Shown here piece after piece: positions 45,300 through 58,100 of a DNA stretch of 64,000 nucleotides. Under the pieces are notes generated by a model, which was not told where the DNA came from, did no database searches, and saw only the letters and a list, made by a program, of their open reading frames with translations. Both the position numbers and the translations under genes were made by a program. The stretch covers positions 21,281,035-21,345,034 of the forward strand of contig NC_045149.1 in the NCBI RefSeq assembly GCF_008831285.2. The letters are read 5' to 3'. Positions within the stretch are counted from its first letter, which is position 1. Each line of letters starts with the position of its first letter. This DNA is from Nymphaea colorata. Lineage: Eukaryota > Streptophyta > Magnoliopsida > Nymphaeales > Nymphaeaceae.

Positions 45300-47900
45300 A
45301 ATGCGTATCGGTAGATGGATGGATCCATATCAAGTTTATATAGTTACTTTGATGTTAACAGAGAAGTCATTGTTCTCCTGGTTTCCTGCATTCTTCTCAG
45401 CAACTGTAGAGAGAAAGCCCTGCAGTCTTTGTCTCCACTCTTCATCGTTAACTAGCATAAGCATTTTCCTTGCCCGCCGTGAGCTTTGGCTGTTCTGCTT
45501 AAGATGAAGGAGAAGAAACGATGCTGGTGAGGCATAGAGCTTCTGCGTCCCCAAAACACAATGCCACTCTAGAAACTTGTTTCCTCATGTTTTTCAAGCA
45601 CTGCTACGCCCAGGTGTTGGTTCCTGTAGCAAACTGCTAAATGGAATATAACAGTAGCATCACCATTCCATCTCTAGCTTCCCCACAAAGTGTGCAGTCC
45701 CAGCCATCCTTGAACTGTTTTAGAATCCTCTTCTTTCCAGTTTATAGCCAGAAGGTGTTCCCTGCAAATGTTCCACGCTTGCACAGCAGCCTGCCTTATT
45801 TTTCCTTTACTTGCATGCTTCATGTTGTTTCTGTAGTCTCCAAGAAAGCCATAAGATTAGGTGGCAACATGATTTCCAAAATTTCATTAGTAGAAGTTTC
45901 TGTTTAAACTTTCTCCTGCGCCACCATTTCAAAGCTGCCCCTTGCCACCAGACATTTCTAGCAATATTGCATTTCAAAAGAACATGATCTGTGCAGCCTC
46001 ACTCTCGTTCCAGCAGACATAGCATTGTGTCTCTCATTGTCCTCTTCAGTTACCATAAAACCCCCCGATCACCAATGATCGGAATGTGTCCAGACGCCAT
46101 ATCTTTCCCCAACAGCCGTTTGAAGTAGGCTATTCCTTTGTCAAAAATCTCCTCCAGTTTCGTTCCACGCCTGTCTCCATTAGTCATAACATGAATCTTG
46201 TTCTTCCTGTGCCGTCCCTTTACCATGGCACGAAAGAATTTTGTGTCGACATCTCCCTCGCGGATCCATTGAATTCTCGCCCTTTTGCCGCCATGGTTTT
46301 TCCTTCATATCTAAAGGTCGTCACACTTCCACTTGCAACCGAGCCTCTTTCCAGATTGCCTCAATGTCGCCATTTTCAATCTCCTTTTGGGTGTCCTTTG
46401 ACTGCTTAGAGATTAATTGCTGTAGACTTCATGAATTTCATGAATCTATCTGAAAAATTGAAGTTGTTTAATTGAACCAGGGCAAATTAATGAAATAGTA
46501 GAACTATTATTTCATAAGTCTGTTTCAATCTTTGAAGGAGATTCATGATACACACAAAATGTTATTGCTGTCAAACGGCCACTAAGTCTTAACTCCTCCC
46601 TACTAACATCTAAGAGCACCTGTTTGACTGATAGAAGCTTTAGCATCAACACCGCAACAGGTGTTTACCAACATTATATTAGTTGGAAAATTAAATGGTG
46701 ACTCTGGACATCTAATTAGGGCTATTTGATCCAATATGATGGACAATTAAGAAAAAATCAATGAGAAAAAAGATGATGGGTATTTTTGTCATTTAATATT
46801 AGTTTACGCCTCTTTTCCCTTGTTTTACTTTCAACCATCCATCTATTTGAGATGGACGGTGTTGGTAACATGGGTAGGTGACTCTGGACAACTAGAATCA
46901 TCATTCACTCACTCGTACTAATTAATTGCTTTTCTTCCATTTACGAGACCAAAGTCCTGCCCTTGAGCTGCCCCTTATCCTCTAGCACATATATGGCCTT
47001 AATCTGACTATTCTTCATTCCCTTAGGAGATGTTTAGCAAATGAAACACTTATAAAGTGTTTCATGAACCTGCCTAAAGATTGGAGCATATTCATGAACA
47101 CTTAGTTTTAGTGTTATATGAAACTCCTCAAATCATTGGGGTAAATTCATCAAACACTCACAAAGTGTATTCATGCTACCAAACGACCTCTCAGGGGTTG
47201 TTTGGTATTATTTACAGGATGTTATTGTATGATGTATTGTCCCAATACATCAAACATTGACATCCTCCTCACATTAATTTTTCATATTACAGATGCAGAT
47301 GCTCGAGAGAGAATGGACTATTTGTCCGCAAGCCACAAATATCTTTGCCTCACAAAGTCAGTCTAGTCAATGTCGATTGGTTATTGTCTTGCATGCAATA
47401 AATGCTAAACCAGATTACTTAGTTTCCACCAATTTATTGAGTCAGCCTAAACCTCCTTGCTTGCTTTTAATTAGTGAAGTCATTATAATACCCATGTGAC
47501 GGTCTCCCTCTACCATTTCTCCCCCAAGGAACTTGTTATAAATTTTTTCAAACATTTTGATAAAACTTGTTGGGAGTTTAATGCCCCTTGCCCAATATTT
47601 GGCGATAGCATTTAGTTTTGCCTTCACATTATATTCCTTAAGCAGTGAGTTTCCCTTCATTCTATTTGTTATTTGTAAATCTATATATTTCAAGAATCAA
47701 TATGAACCCCAAAAGGGCTTTGATTTGAATGGGAGCATATTCAAATTGATCAATATTCCTTATATGTCGATACGTTCCCAAAAAATCAGGTGCCTATCAA
47801 CATTGCAATATCTTAAGAACACTGTTGTTTTAGATTTCCAAGGGGGTTCGTGCAATGGTCGATACAGAGAGCTGTTAAGTGGCTAGTTTTCCTTTTGAAT
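45300..47900 (-). pseudogene. Decayed LINE (non-LTR) retrotransposon
   Basis: The minus strand carries LINE features in the right order. At 47880-47442 is the C-terminal part of the reverse transcriptase: LPFKSKPFWGSY, then LNAIAKYWARGIKLPTSFIK, KIYNKFLGGE and KSKQGGLG. At about 46030-45900 is a zf-RVT-like segment, TDHVLLKCNIARNVWW. Frames are broken by several stops and shifts. The roughly 1.4 kb between the two parts is longer than normal and contains at least one later MITE-like insertion (47023-47193). No 5' ORF1, endonuclease or poly-A tail was identified. Confidence 0.75.
47023..47193. mobile_element. MITE-like element nested in the LINE relic
   Basis: The left end GGAGATGTTTAGCAAATGAAACAC and the reverse complement of the right end (GAGGTCGTTTGGTAGCATGAATACAC) are imperfect inverted repeats. 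The interior has further AAACACTTATAAAGTGTTT palindromes. No coding capacity. Confidence 0.55.
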
Positions 47901-50157
47901 CTCTAGAGCATCAACTCTTTGTGTTGTAAAAGGGAGGTCACTTACATCCCAAGCAGCATGGCATTCGACCGATGATGGCTCCATACTGGGGCTTAATCAC
48001 AGTGGGGACGGCACCCCTGGGCACCAAAAGTAGGCATACCCTAAGGGGATGAAGGGTTTGGTGGGAGGTTCGGCTTTTCTTTGGGCGGTAGGATGAAATA
48101 TTGCTCGTGCTTACTCACAGGCTTTTTTTTGTTAAAAAAAAAAACTCACAGGCTTATAAGCGTAGTTTGACGTTGCCATTTATGGTTGTTAACATGTCTA
48201 ATTTGGATTCGATATCTGACATAACTGTTTAGAAAAAATCAGATATGAAAAAAAAATTAATGCCCTGATTAAGAAACTCATATCAGATTTAGATTTAAAA
48301 TTTACATATGATCCAATTTGGATATACATAAATGCCTGATCAGGTTCGGATTCAGATTCAAATCGAATTTAGTTCTAAACAAATCTCTTGTATTCGACAC
48401 GGTTATATTTTGAAAATCTGTCCGAAAAAATCAGCTCTGAATTTTGGAGTGTAAAATAGGATTTTGGATTCAGATTCAGATATGATTTTTTTTCATATTA
48501 TATGTGTTTGAATCCTAATAATCCAAAAAAGTAGATATGAATAAAAGTATCTCTGATTGGAATCCAATAATTGACATCCTTCTTGCCATTTGTATTGGTT
48601 TATAGTTCTTTCTTTGTTGGGTATCGCATACCGAAGCTGATCATTGAGCTGGTCGTGATCACCCACCAGCTTCATACCCATCCACATTTGGATCCGGTCA
48701 GCTACTCAAATTATCCTTCACTTAATCTCTTTTCTAGCATTGACCTTGATACGTTAAGTCTTTCTTTGTCCTCTAAACTCCTTGGATGATCTTTAAATTT
48801 CTTAGCATTTTTTCTTGTGTTGTTTATATGTAAATCTTAAAAAAATGGTTATATATATATATATATATGAAAATTTTTTAAAATTCTACTTTGACTCCTT
48901 TGTTAAAATTTTGAAACTATAGTTTGACTCTTGCGATAAAAAATTCCAGGCTTTACTCCTGTCGATGTCGATCGGTTAAAGAATTCCCTTATTCAGCCCA
49001 TAGTAGTGGTTTCTCCTAAGTAAAAATTTAAGAAAAAGACGGACTAGTGAATTTTTACATTATTGTTGATTTAACATCATCTTTATTTAGATTTATAAAA
49101 TCTTAGGTACAAAAACACTCCCATTTGGTAGATTTGCAACAAGACAAAGTGCTGAAGCATGAAAATTGGCTGCAAGTCAGAGCACAAGACAGTTTACCCA
49201 CAACACTCTGAATCAAACGGGGACATTTTTGTTCCTAGCTTTGTATGTTTGACATCGCCACAGCTTTCGGTTTAGATCATTAGAACGTGATTAGAATTTA
49301 TCTCCGCCTTTCACTCGTTAATAATAAATTCGATGCTTCAGAAAAGATGATTGAAACAATGCAAGCTGTTCCTGGACAAAGAACAAGCCAAGACGTCCAT
49401 CTCATCGCGTTTGTGGGGAACAGGTGGAGCTGTGGACGTTTCAGATGAGACACTCACTTTTCATTCAGGATCCACCTTTTCTCCTAAATTTAATTTATCA
49501 GGCACTATCTTTAATGCCAAGTATTAAAAAATGATTAAAAAATACAAAAGCTCAAAACTTAGTTTCTAAAAAGCTAACAAATTTTTTTGTCCTTCTCATA
49601 ATTATGGAGAAGCTTAACCGTCCAAATCTGCAAATTTCATAAAAAGTAGAAACAAATTTTCGGGACCAAATATCGACATTTTTTCTTCAAACAGTAAATA
49701 GAAAATGAGAAAACTAAAAATTTGAGGATAAAAAAATGCCAAAATTAAAATATCTTGAGTCTGTAAAAGAAAGAGAATTTTACCAGTTTTCGAAGAGTTA
49801 GGTTTCATTTGCAAGTGAGGAGGCATAATAAATTGTACAATCCCATAAGCAACCCTATCGCTTAAAGTTTTTTTGGGCTAAAACATCCTTTGGTTTATTT
49901 TTGGCAGGTAAATCTTCTTGTAAGGCAGTTTTACAGTGATACCCCTGACATTTCTTAAAATTTGCGCGGTGAATTGAATGACTTCACCCGAATCAAGCTG
50001 GACTAACGCGCCGCTCAAGGTAAGGGTAAAATCGTCATTTTTCCTCTATAAAATGCCTAATAAGTGCCAGCTAATGACGGGAGCGTCAACGCCCTTTACC
50101 TTCCGATAATTTTCCTCCCTGACCCTCCGGCGACGAGACGTCTTCCGACCGGCAGCA
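47901..50157. other. No gene recognised; GATTCAGATT-type repeat at about 48190-48560
   Basis: 48190-48560 is made of GGATTCAGATTCAAATC-like words, resembling 25090-25430. The rest is AT-rich. The last about 100 bp before 50158 become C/G-rich and probably form the leader of the next gene. Confidence 0.45.
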
Positions 50158-51710
50158 ATGCAGAGACTCTCCCTGTCAAACTCCCCTTCGAGGATGCCGC
50201 CGACCGCCGGCGGGAAGGGAGAGCAAACCCCAGGGAGCCGCAGAGACGAGGACGAGGTGACGGAGGAGGTGGAGGAAGCCAAGGGGGAGAAGCCGCGGCA
50301 GGCGGGTTGCCGAAGCGAGCGATGCGTACACCTCATTCCCTGCGTCCTCCTCCTCTGCATTCTCGTTCTCTACCTATTTTCCTACGATCCGCTCCAGAAA
50401 GGTGAGGAGAACTCTAGGCAGTAGGCAGGCACTTTCTCGGTCATCGGCTAACCGGTTTCTTTTCTCCGTTTCCTGTTCATTTCCCAGTCGGTCTTCTTTT
50501 CCTTGTTTCTTCGTTGTCGTAGCCGATTCTTCGAGTAATATGCGAAGGGATTAACTGGAATCTCTCTCTTGTCGTGATTCTCTGAATGCTTCCATTTCCA
50601 TCTCGAATCCGTTATTTATTTAATGGAAATGCAACAGGGAATTCGCTCCCTCGTGAAATTCCTGTTGAACTTCCTGTTATCCTGTCCTTTTTGCGTTTCT
50701 GGAAACTCTTTTTTTCGTGTATTTGAGAAAGGCCCTGTTTGCACTTCTCAAAATGAAAGTGTTTTGTTAATTTTTTGACAGGACTGATGTTCTTTTTATT
50801 TGCTAATTCAACTGAACCGTTGGCAGGCAAGTCTTTGCTATATTTTGTCTGGATTTTAGTCCTCGTTTTGACGATTCCCCAATATGCATTCAGTCTTCAG
50901 ATAAAGCGTATCGTACAACGCGGTTTCAGATATATCCCGGTCTTGATTGCCTTTCCAAAGATATAGTTTCATTTTTCGGTTTTCACGCAAAAGATTCATC
51001 GTGTTGTGAACAGACTCATTTCTCAGACGCATTTTCGCTAATGATATTTTTGTTCATTTCTCTCTTCCATGATCTCTTCCATAATTTTTCCTAAGCATAT
51101 TGCTTGTTACGGGGTATAACATCTAAGTCGCCCACGAATTTTTCTGACGCTCTGACTTTTCCGACCTTGCTTTCGAACTCTCACGTTCGGCCCGTTGCGA
51201 TCCCTCTGATTTTCTGTATTTCACACCTCACGTCAGCTGATTATGCTCCGGGAAATATGAAAGGAAGGCGTGTATCTGAAGCAATTAAAAATTTTAAAAA
51301 GAAAACCAACGGAAAAACTAGTTCTCCGTGTGAGTTAAATCCAACATCCGATTCTCTATTTTCTTCCCTTTTTGAACCATTTCTCGTTCTCGGATATCGA
51401 ATCTTCCGCTTTCTAATTCACAAGCTCTGCACCCGCTTTTAACGGCGTCCAACGCTTTCCGGATTCTTTTTCCACTTTTCGTCTCGGGCGTCTATTTGCT
51501 TTTCCATCTGATTCCCGCTTCAACCTTTTTTTTTTCACTTTTTTGGCAGATGCTTCGAAGATCGCCGATATGGAGCTATTTTCCGACAGGAGGCACGGCG
51601 ACTTCATGGCGCTCTATAGTCACCGCAGTCTACAGCAAGCGGCGAAGAAGGGTGCTGCTGCGACGCCGTCCACTCCACACCATCGATACAGAAAGTTCGC
51701 CGCCTTTTAG
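50158..51710 (+). CDS. Small conserved plant single-pass membrane protein of unknown function, two exons, 134 aa
   Basis: Exon 1 is 50158-50401 (start MQRLSLSNSPSR, donor G|GTGAGG); exon 2 is 51550-51710 (acceptor TTTTGGCAG|AT, stop TAG). The split codon gives GAT and the frame joins as YDPLQKDASKIADMELF. Residues 1-56 are polar, with an acidic Glu-rich stretch; residues 57-75 (VHLIPCVLLLCILVLYLF) form one membrane helix; the C-terminal 55 residues are basic and end HRYRKFAAF. I recall a plant family with the same plan: an MQR start, HLIP before the helix, F/S-x-DP after it, and an HRK-(I/F)-A-x-F end. The function of the family is unknown to me. The short length and absence of cleavable signal suggest a signal-anchor protein of the endomembrane system; orientation is not certain. 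Confidence 0.85.
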
Positions 51711-54700
51711 TGATTAAGAAAGATCCTTCATCTCCTTGTAGAACGCCCGAGCCACATTCTGTCGCACGTGTTTATATTCCCCATTCTTTCTCGCTCTCTC
51801 ACCGGAGATGATCTCAGATAGCTGGATAAAACGCAAAAATTGAAAGGAAAAGAAAAAAAAAAGGCTCGGCGTCGGAGTCCGGGCTTCGCTGCCGTTCTCC
51901 GCTCCTCGTGTTACGTGCTGAGACATGGTGAAGGGAGCAACGCCACACGTGCTTGCTTCCCGGGACCTGCGTTATCCGTTGAGCTTAGCTGTCTTAGGCC
52001 CGTGAGTGGGCCTATGAATTATTGCACTTCTGAGGCTATTACTTTCCCTGTTGGTGGGGCCGCCGCTGTAGGTTCCCGTTGGTGGTGTCCCGCCTCTCTT
52101 TCCGCTGTAATTTTTTTCCTTTTCTCCTGCAGTAGCTGCAATCTCCGGTCCTTCTGTGATGAAAAAGAAATGATGCTTGTCGTTAAATGAAGGTTTCTCT
52201 AATATGATCCATAGTTTTGTTATGAATTGATTTTGTCTGGGCTCATTTCAGCAATTCTGTAGCAGATGTTGTTTCAACTTTCAGGCGCCTGGCTCCTGTA
52301 TTATTAACGGCGACACCGTGTTGAATGAATGAAGCTGACATTCAGTCGGTGGCATTGCGGTAACAGCCTTTGATGTCGTTCGTTTCAACGATGGACGACT
52401 TCAAAAAATTGGGTAGGGACTGACGGCTTTTTCCGTCCGCCCTCTCTGTCCTCTCAAGCCACTCAGAGCAGAGCAGGATCGCCATCGACCAATTTATGGT
52501 GCCTGATGTATGGTAAGCGGGGACCTCTTTTGCTCGTGAGTCCGCGCGTCCTCCCACTGCGTAGACGCTGATGATGGCGGAGCGAACACGGGCTCATTCG
52601 AGGTACATGACCCGCTCTGCTCATGTGATGTAACCACAAGATGCTTATCTATCTGGAATCTTATATGAGTATGAACTGCTTAGCCTAGGCAAAATTGCAG
52701 GCTGGCTCAGCCTTTGATCTCGTTGGTGGAAGAAATGGCCTTTTTTTTTTTTTTTTCTTATCATGGTCGGTGGATGACATGGTGGTGATTTCTTTTTGAT
52801 TTTTTAAATTGCAAAAGAAGTGTGTGCGCATGCGCGCACCTTCGCAACACATGTGTAAGAGTGAATCTGATGACGACTCTCTTTTAACCTTCCGAGTGGA
52901 GTTGCTTGCGCCAGCGATTCCGGCAGTTGCATGTGTAAAGGCAGTTTCAGCAGTATCGAATTGTGACCGCTCGCCTAACGGCCATGACCTGCCGCATTAT
53001 GCAACCTTCCAACCATCTGCACGGTACGATTGGCAAGAAAGTCGGGACCCGAAACGGCCCTTCTCGATGGAGTAATGCGTATCGGTGATACAGATGGCCT
53101 GAAAATTCAGTTGATCTCATTTTTGTGAAATCAAACGTGTAATAACTTTAAAATAAGTGGTATCTGCCGACGATGCAGTTCAGGACCTCGAGGCAGGGGG
53201 AATGGGGGGCCTTCGGGCCTAGCTTCGAGTGGTGAGATGATCCTCTCACTCACCCAAAGTGATATCTGCATTTTTTTTTCTCCATATATAGTAATCATAT
53301 ACAGTAATCATCTGTTCAAGGCGTTCAACATCTTTGACCATATCACTGGCAGTTCAAACCTGATCTATATCGAAAACGTGAAAGATTTACCGTTGCACAC
53401 AATGACACAACTCTATCTGCAGTTGGGAATAAAATTTGGCAGACTTGTTAATTTTTTTTCTTTGGGTAAGCAAGCTTGGAGTAGGCAGACCAATGCCATG
53501 TAACTTCGAGTGTCGAGATCCTTGCCTTTCTTCAACTTCAGCCAACTGGAGTAAGATCTTTTGACCATGTGATCAGCTATTTTCTTTTAATATATGAATA
53601 GCCATGTAATATGCCTGGACCTAGTTATCGGCTTACGAAATGGACGCGAGGAGCAACCGAGAAGAGGACAGTTAAGTGCATATGACAGTAATACATAAAT
53701 GACATATATTATTATTAAAAGATAACATATGACGAGTAGTTGCCATATTACAAGTGTATTAGAAAGTTTGGGAAAATGAACTGCATAGTGACAATAAATT
53801 ACTTGGGTTTTAACTCAGCAGGCGCGTCATTTCCCCAAGACAATCAAACTTTTGTTAATGATATGGGAAAGGAGCCCTACCGCCAGCAGAGTTTGCAATG
53901 AAGAATAAATTATTTGGGAAGTGTGCCAGCCACTTTACAAAAGAGATGAGGCTCACACAAACGAAAAGCGAGTCCCTTTAAGCTTCCCCCTTTTTAAGAA
54001 GCATAAAACCTTCCACCAACTGTGGTTCAAACAACATAAAGCCCATAATTGTGACTATGAATCCTCACCTTCCAGAATCTTCACCAACTACCTTTGCAAT
54101 AATATCATTCGAACAACAGATACGAAGATTTTGTCAATGCCTGACCTTTGATTCAGTAACTACGCCATTTCTTGAGGGTGAGGAGCATAACCAAGTTGAA
54201 GGTGCACTGCCTCCCCACTCCCTGGGGCTGCCCTGGACCTTGAGGGCAAGAAGTAGACGAGAGGTTTCATCTCTCAAGCGGTGAGATCACTCACCCCTAA
54301 AAAAACAAGTGATGTGTTTCTGTTTTTGGAGACACCAACTGAGCTGCCGCACAGTACTTGCTGATTTCCACTTTAACCTGATTAGTAGATAGCATTGTCT
54401 GTGGCTTAAATTGTCATTGATCAATGCTATAACTTGTAGTATCGAAGATTTATTTTAGGCAGATACCATAAGGAAAAGCTTGCTACACATCTGATTCAAA
54501 ACAGGACACGATTACCAAGCCAAAGAGGTCATAGTTCAGACGATTCAAACGCCCCCAAGCCGCGACGTGGGATGAATTATCCAAATCAGAAGGGAGGATA
54601 CAACTGCAACGCATGTCCGAGCAGCTGAATTGACATCTCCTAAACATTGCCATTATCTATGGGCATGTGAAGCGTTGTCAGCCACACTGATATAAAACGA

Positions 54701-54917
54701 GGAACAGATATATATCCACCAGCCATTTTTTTGGAACCACGAAGCAAGTTTTATGGTCACCCAGTAATGTTTCTTCTCCGAAGAGGAAGGTTTGGACATT
54801 ATGGAATGCAGTAGATGGTACCACTGCACATGCATCACTGACAGATGAAATTCACTCAATAAAACAGAAGTCACACAATTCAGCTGGATACAAGACTATT
54901 TACAATGTTGTAGGCAA
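51711..54917. other. 3' region of the membrane protein gene and spacer; no further gene recognised
   Basis: Open frames at 51840-52190, 52809-53075, 53237-53503 and 53921-54284 have no recognisable domains and no supporting splice partners. A short segment near 52810-52850 is rich in TGTGCGCATGCGCGCAC. Confidence 0.4.
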
Positions 54918-57580
54918 TCAAATAACTAAGCCTTGTGCAGATGGAGGCTTAGAAGGTTCACTGTCTGCAGCTTTTGGAGACTCGGAGGAATGAACTGGTT
55001 CATAACCTTCCCCCCTCAGGTTTTCCTCTTCTGCCTTTGTGACCTTCTCTTTGGCCTTCAAACCCACATCCTCTGCAGCCTTGGCGACCTTATTGAAGGC
55101 ACCAGTCACCCATGAAGCTCCAGTAAATACATAACGATTTTTCATAATGGCAGAACCAGCGCTGCTGACCTTCTCCTCAGCAGCAGCCAAGGCAGACCTG
55201 GTTTTCTCGGAGACCTGAAATTTTTGATCGACTTCTTTAACTTTCTCATTTACAACAGCCGTGCCCATGCTTATCTTTTCGCTCAGCCCCATTTTCTTGT
55301 CCAGGGAAACAACCGTGGCAGTAGCGTTCGATGTGAGCTGGTGCTTCTCATCAAATGCCTTGGCTCTGTTGACAGCATCCTTACCGAGGATGAAGCCCTT
55401 GGCAAGCATGCTACTAACAACATCTTCTGCCTTTTGAACTGCAGATTCAGCACCACCGACGAAGTTGCTGTCCTTTGCCTGAAGGAGAAAACACAGAATT
55501 TGGATAGTAAACAACCGAGGACAATGACATGCCACCTATAGAAAGAATGGAACTCGTAAGAGATCATGTCCTTTTACCGCTGGTGCAGACAATGCCGTAG
55601 GTGGCAGTTGATAGTCAGGAGCAGGTGTAATGGTAACAGAGAGATCAACTATTGTAGCACCCTGTCCGACAGCAAGTGTTAGTATACTTGAATTAGTGAC
55701 AATGCAAAGGAATCAGCAATAGTTCATTGACGATTGCAGCACGAAAAAGCTTGCTACATGAAAGAGCAGTGCCATTTGGCCGCCTTGCCATTCCATGAGA
55801 TGGCACGACTCTCTAAAAGAATGAGACACTAGGTCTGGTTGATTTTAGGGGAAAGGAAAAGCAAGAAGAACATGAACATAGAGACAAATATACCGAAAGA
55901 AGAAGTGCAGTCTCAGCACTCTGTGAATCCTTGAAGGTGACAAATGCAAATTGCGATCGCTCACTTTCACTGCAAAAGAAGCTGGTTCTCATGAGAAAAC
56001 ATCAAGGCTTTCAAGATCTTACATGACGAGAGACAAAAAGATTCACAAACCTTTGCATTTCGACATATTCAATTTCACCAGAGAAAGAAAAGAACTCTCT
56101 GATATCTTGCTCAGTTGCACCTAAGGAGACATTGCTTACTTTCACTGTCCTGACCTGTTTTCATGAATAAAGGAAGGTTCAAAAAAGAAAGTTGTAAATA
56201 TCCGACAATTCTCATGCTGGTGCAAGAAGATAGAGAAGCACTTTAGAGTTTAGAGTAGTCATATAGACTTGGTTTCCCAACTTATGAAAAGTCGAAACAG
56301 CAATCAGCTCCAATCAAATATCAGTAATCCAGGAACTACTGGGCAAAAAAGAGAGTAAAAGAATCCAGCCAAGCCCCAAGTATAATTGTTGAAGGCTGTC
56401 TGTTTTACAGTTCGAATGTTTGATTTCCTAAAGCTAGAGGTGGCTAACAGTTATGATTTACAATTTCCCACACAAGGTGTGACAATTATAAAAAGTTCAA
56501 TTTTGTCTTTTATCCACAATAAACTTTCGTACTCCATGGTTGCAACGTTTAAGCCACGTGCTCATGCCACATTGTATACAAATACGCTTGGTCTAATAAT
56601 CTGTAACAGAAACTACACCATAGCATTCCGAGACCATCTTAAAACATGCGAACCTCCACATTTGTCCATGAAAAACACCGTCGAACCTTCAAGTAACATT
56701 CTCAGTTGGTTTGAGCAATCCACGTGACATCCAGGTTACTTATGTTAATAACCAAAAGGAAAAATAACAGATGCTCAACGACTCCCATCAATAAAAATGT
56801 TTACAAGAGAGATACTGAAGCACTTGGTAGCGCACAAAATTTAATTGGGTTTTCTGAAATAGTTGTCCGAAACAACCAATGATCTGATGGGTGTAATCAA
56901 GCGCACGACCATCTTGATACTTCACCGGAGTTCATGTAATCAGAAACAGATTCTAGTTGTGTAAGTCCAAGGAATATAATTTTTTTATCAGAGGTTAATT
57001 AAGCAATAAGCACGGATAGGCCCAATAATCAACTTCAAACACACAAAGGCACATTCGCATAGGTGAGTTTTAGAGATTTTCGCATCGTCAAGTCAACAAC
57101 TTCTGATTCCCCAAATGGGCTCCGCCTATCCTGTCAATTGACATACAAACTATTTCATCCAGACGCTTGACGCTTGAGCCCATCAATAAGAAGGAGAAGC
57201 CATCCAAGATCCATCCCTACTCTGTAATCTCCTCCCCTCATTCGCTAGATACATTCAGGGCTAGTGAAGCCAAACAAATGCCGTCCACGTATCAACCAAA
57301 CCTAGACGACATCATCACCTTCATGCATCCAGAACCCTCATCCCATTCCCCAGTTCGCAAGAAAGTGCGAAATAACTTCCGTGGACAAATCTTAACAAGG
57401 GAAATCCACTCGACCGCAAACCCCATTATCTTACGGTCAACCTCGTTGCATCTCTCCCAAAATTCGAGATCAAAAAGTAAACCACCACCAATTCACGCAT
57501 CACCAACAGAGAAGATAAAAGGAAAATCATCGCCAATAAGAAGAAAAAACACTCACCGACATTGAGTCCGATTGTTGCAT
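54918..57580 (-). CDS. BPA1-like RRM protein (binding partner of ACD11 family), five exons, 282 aa
   Basis: Exons: 57580-57557, 56154-56051, 55969-55894, 55661-55578 and 55478-54918, all with GT..AG borders and consistent phase. The N-terminus MQQSDSMSVRTVKVSNVSLG leads into an RNA-recognition-motif fold (residues about 9-80): RNP2-like VKVSNVS, DIREFFSFSGEIEYVEM, and RNP1-like SQFAFVTF. This is followed by ATIVDLSVTITP. The C-terminal 190 residues are Ala/Lys/Glu-rich and helical, with DVVSSMLAKGFILGKDAVNRAKAFDE, ending in an acidic/Pro-Ser tail. This arrangement is that of the BPA1/BPL proteins. In Arabidopsis they bind the lipid-transfer protein ACD11 and act in cell death and defence control. 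Length fits the family. No damage was seen. The 24-bp first coding exon is supported by its donor CG|GTGAGT and phase. Confidence 0.92.
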
Positions 57581-58100
57581 GGCCTCTCCGATCAGATCGG
57601 ATCAGATTCCGCAGCGAGCGAGCGAGAGAGAGAGAGAGTTAGTTGAAGAAGGAGTTAACCAAAGACCGGTAGAGACGTTGAGAACTGAATCTCCCTAAAT
57701 ACTACCGGGAGGCGGTGGGAGAAGGGACGGAGGGCCGACGAAATGTTTTCTTAGAATAATCAGGAGGGGAACCGTGTGAGAAAGTAGAATCAGATGCCGT
57801 TTCACCCAAGGCACGTGCTACCGACCAACGTGTATCGAGAAGCACACGAAGCTTACGCCCTAAGGAAAGGGGCCGTTCGTCATGGGACGCGTTAAGTTTT
57901 CCTCGCGTCTTAATGACGAAAACAGCCCTAACTTTTCCCTTTTTTAAAAACTTAATCCGATGGATTTTCTTTGCAGTTTCTCCACTTTTTCCAAAACCAA
58001 GCAAAGTACCGAAATACCCCTGAACTCGAAGCTTATCCCGTAAGTAACCATCTGCCGACACGTTTTTGCTTTCACGGCGGGAGTCGTTATCGATGGACAA
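57581..58100 (-). promoter_or_regulatory. Probable 5' UTR/promoter of the BPA1-like gene
   Basis: A GA repeat (GAGCGAGCGAGAGAGAGAGAG, near 57616-57637) lies just upstream of the start, i.e. a CT-rich leader in transcript sense, common in plant 5' UTRs. Open frames here are not supported as genes. Confidence 0.4.

Noticed and set aside
57167-57565. Plus-strand frame of 132 codons
   Set aside because: It overlaps intron 1 and exon 1 of the BPA1-like gene in antisense; basic low-complexity sequence with no domain.
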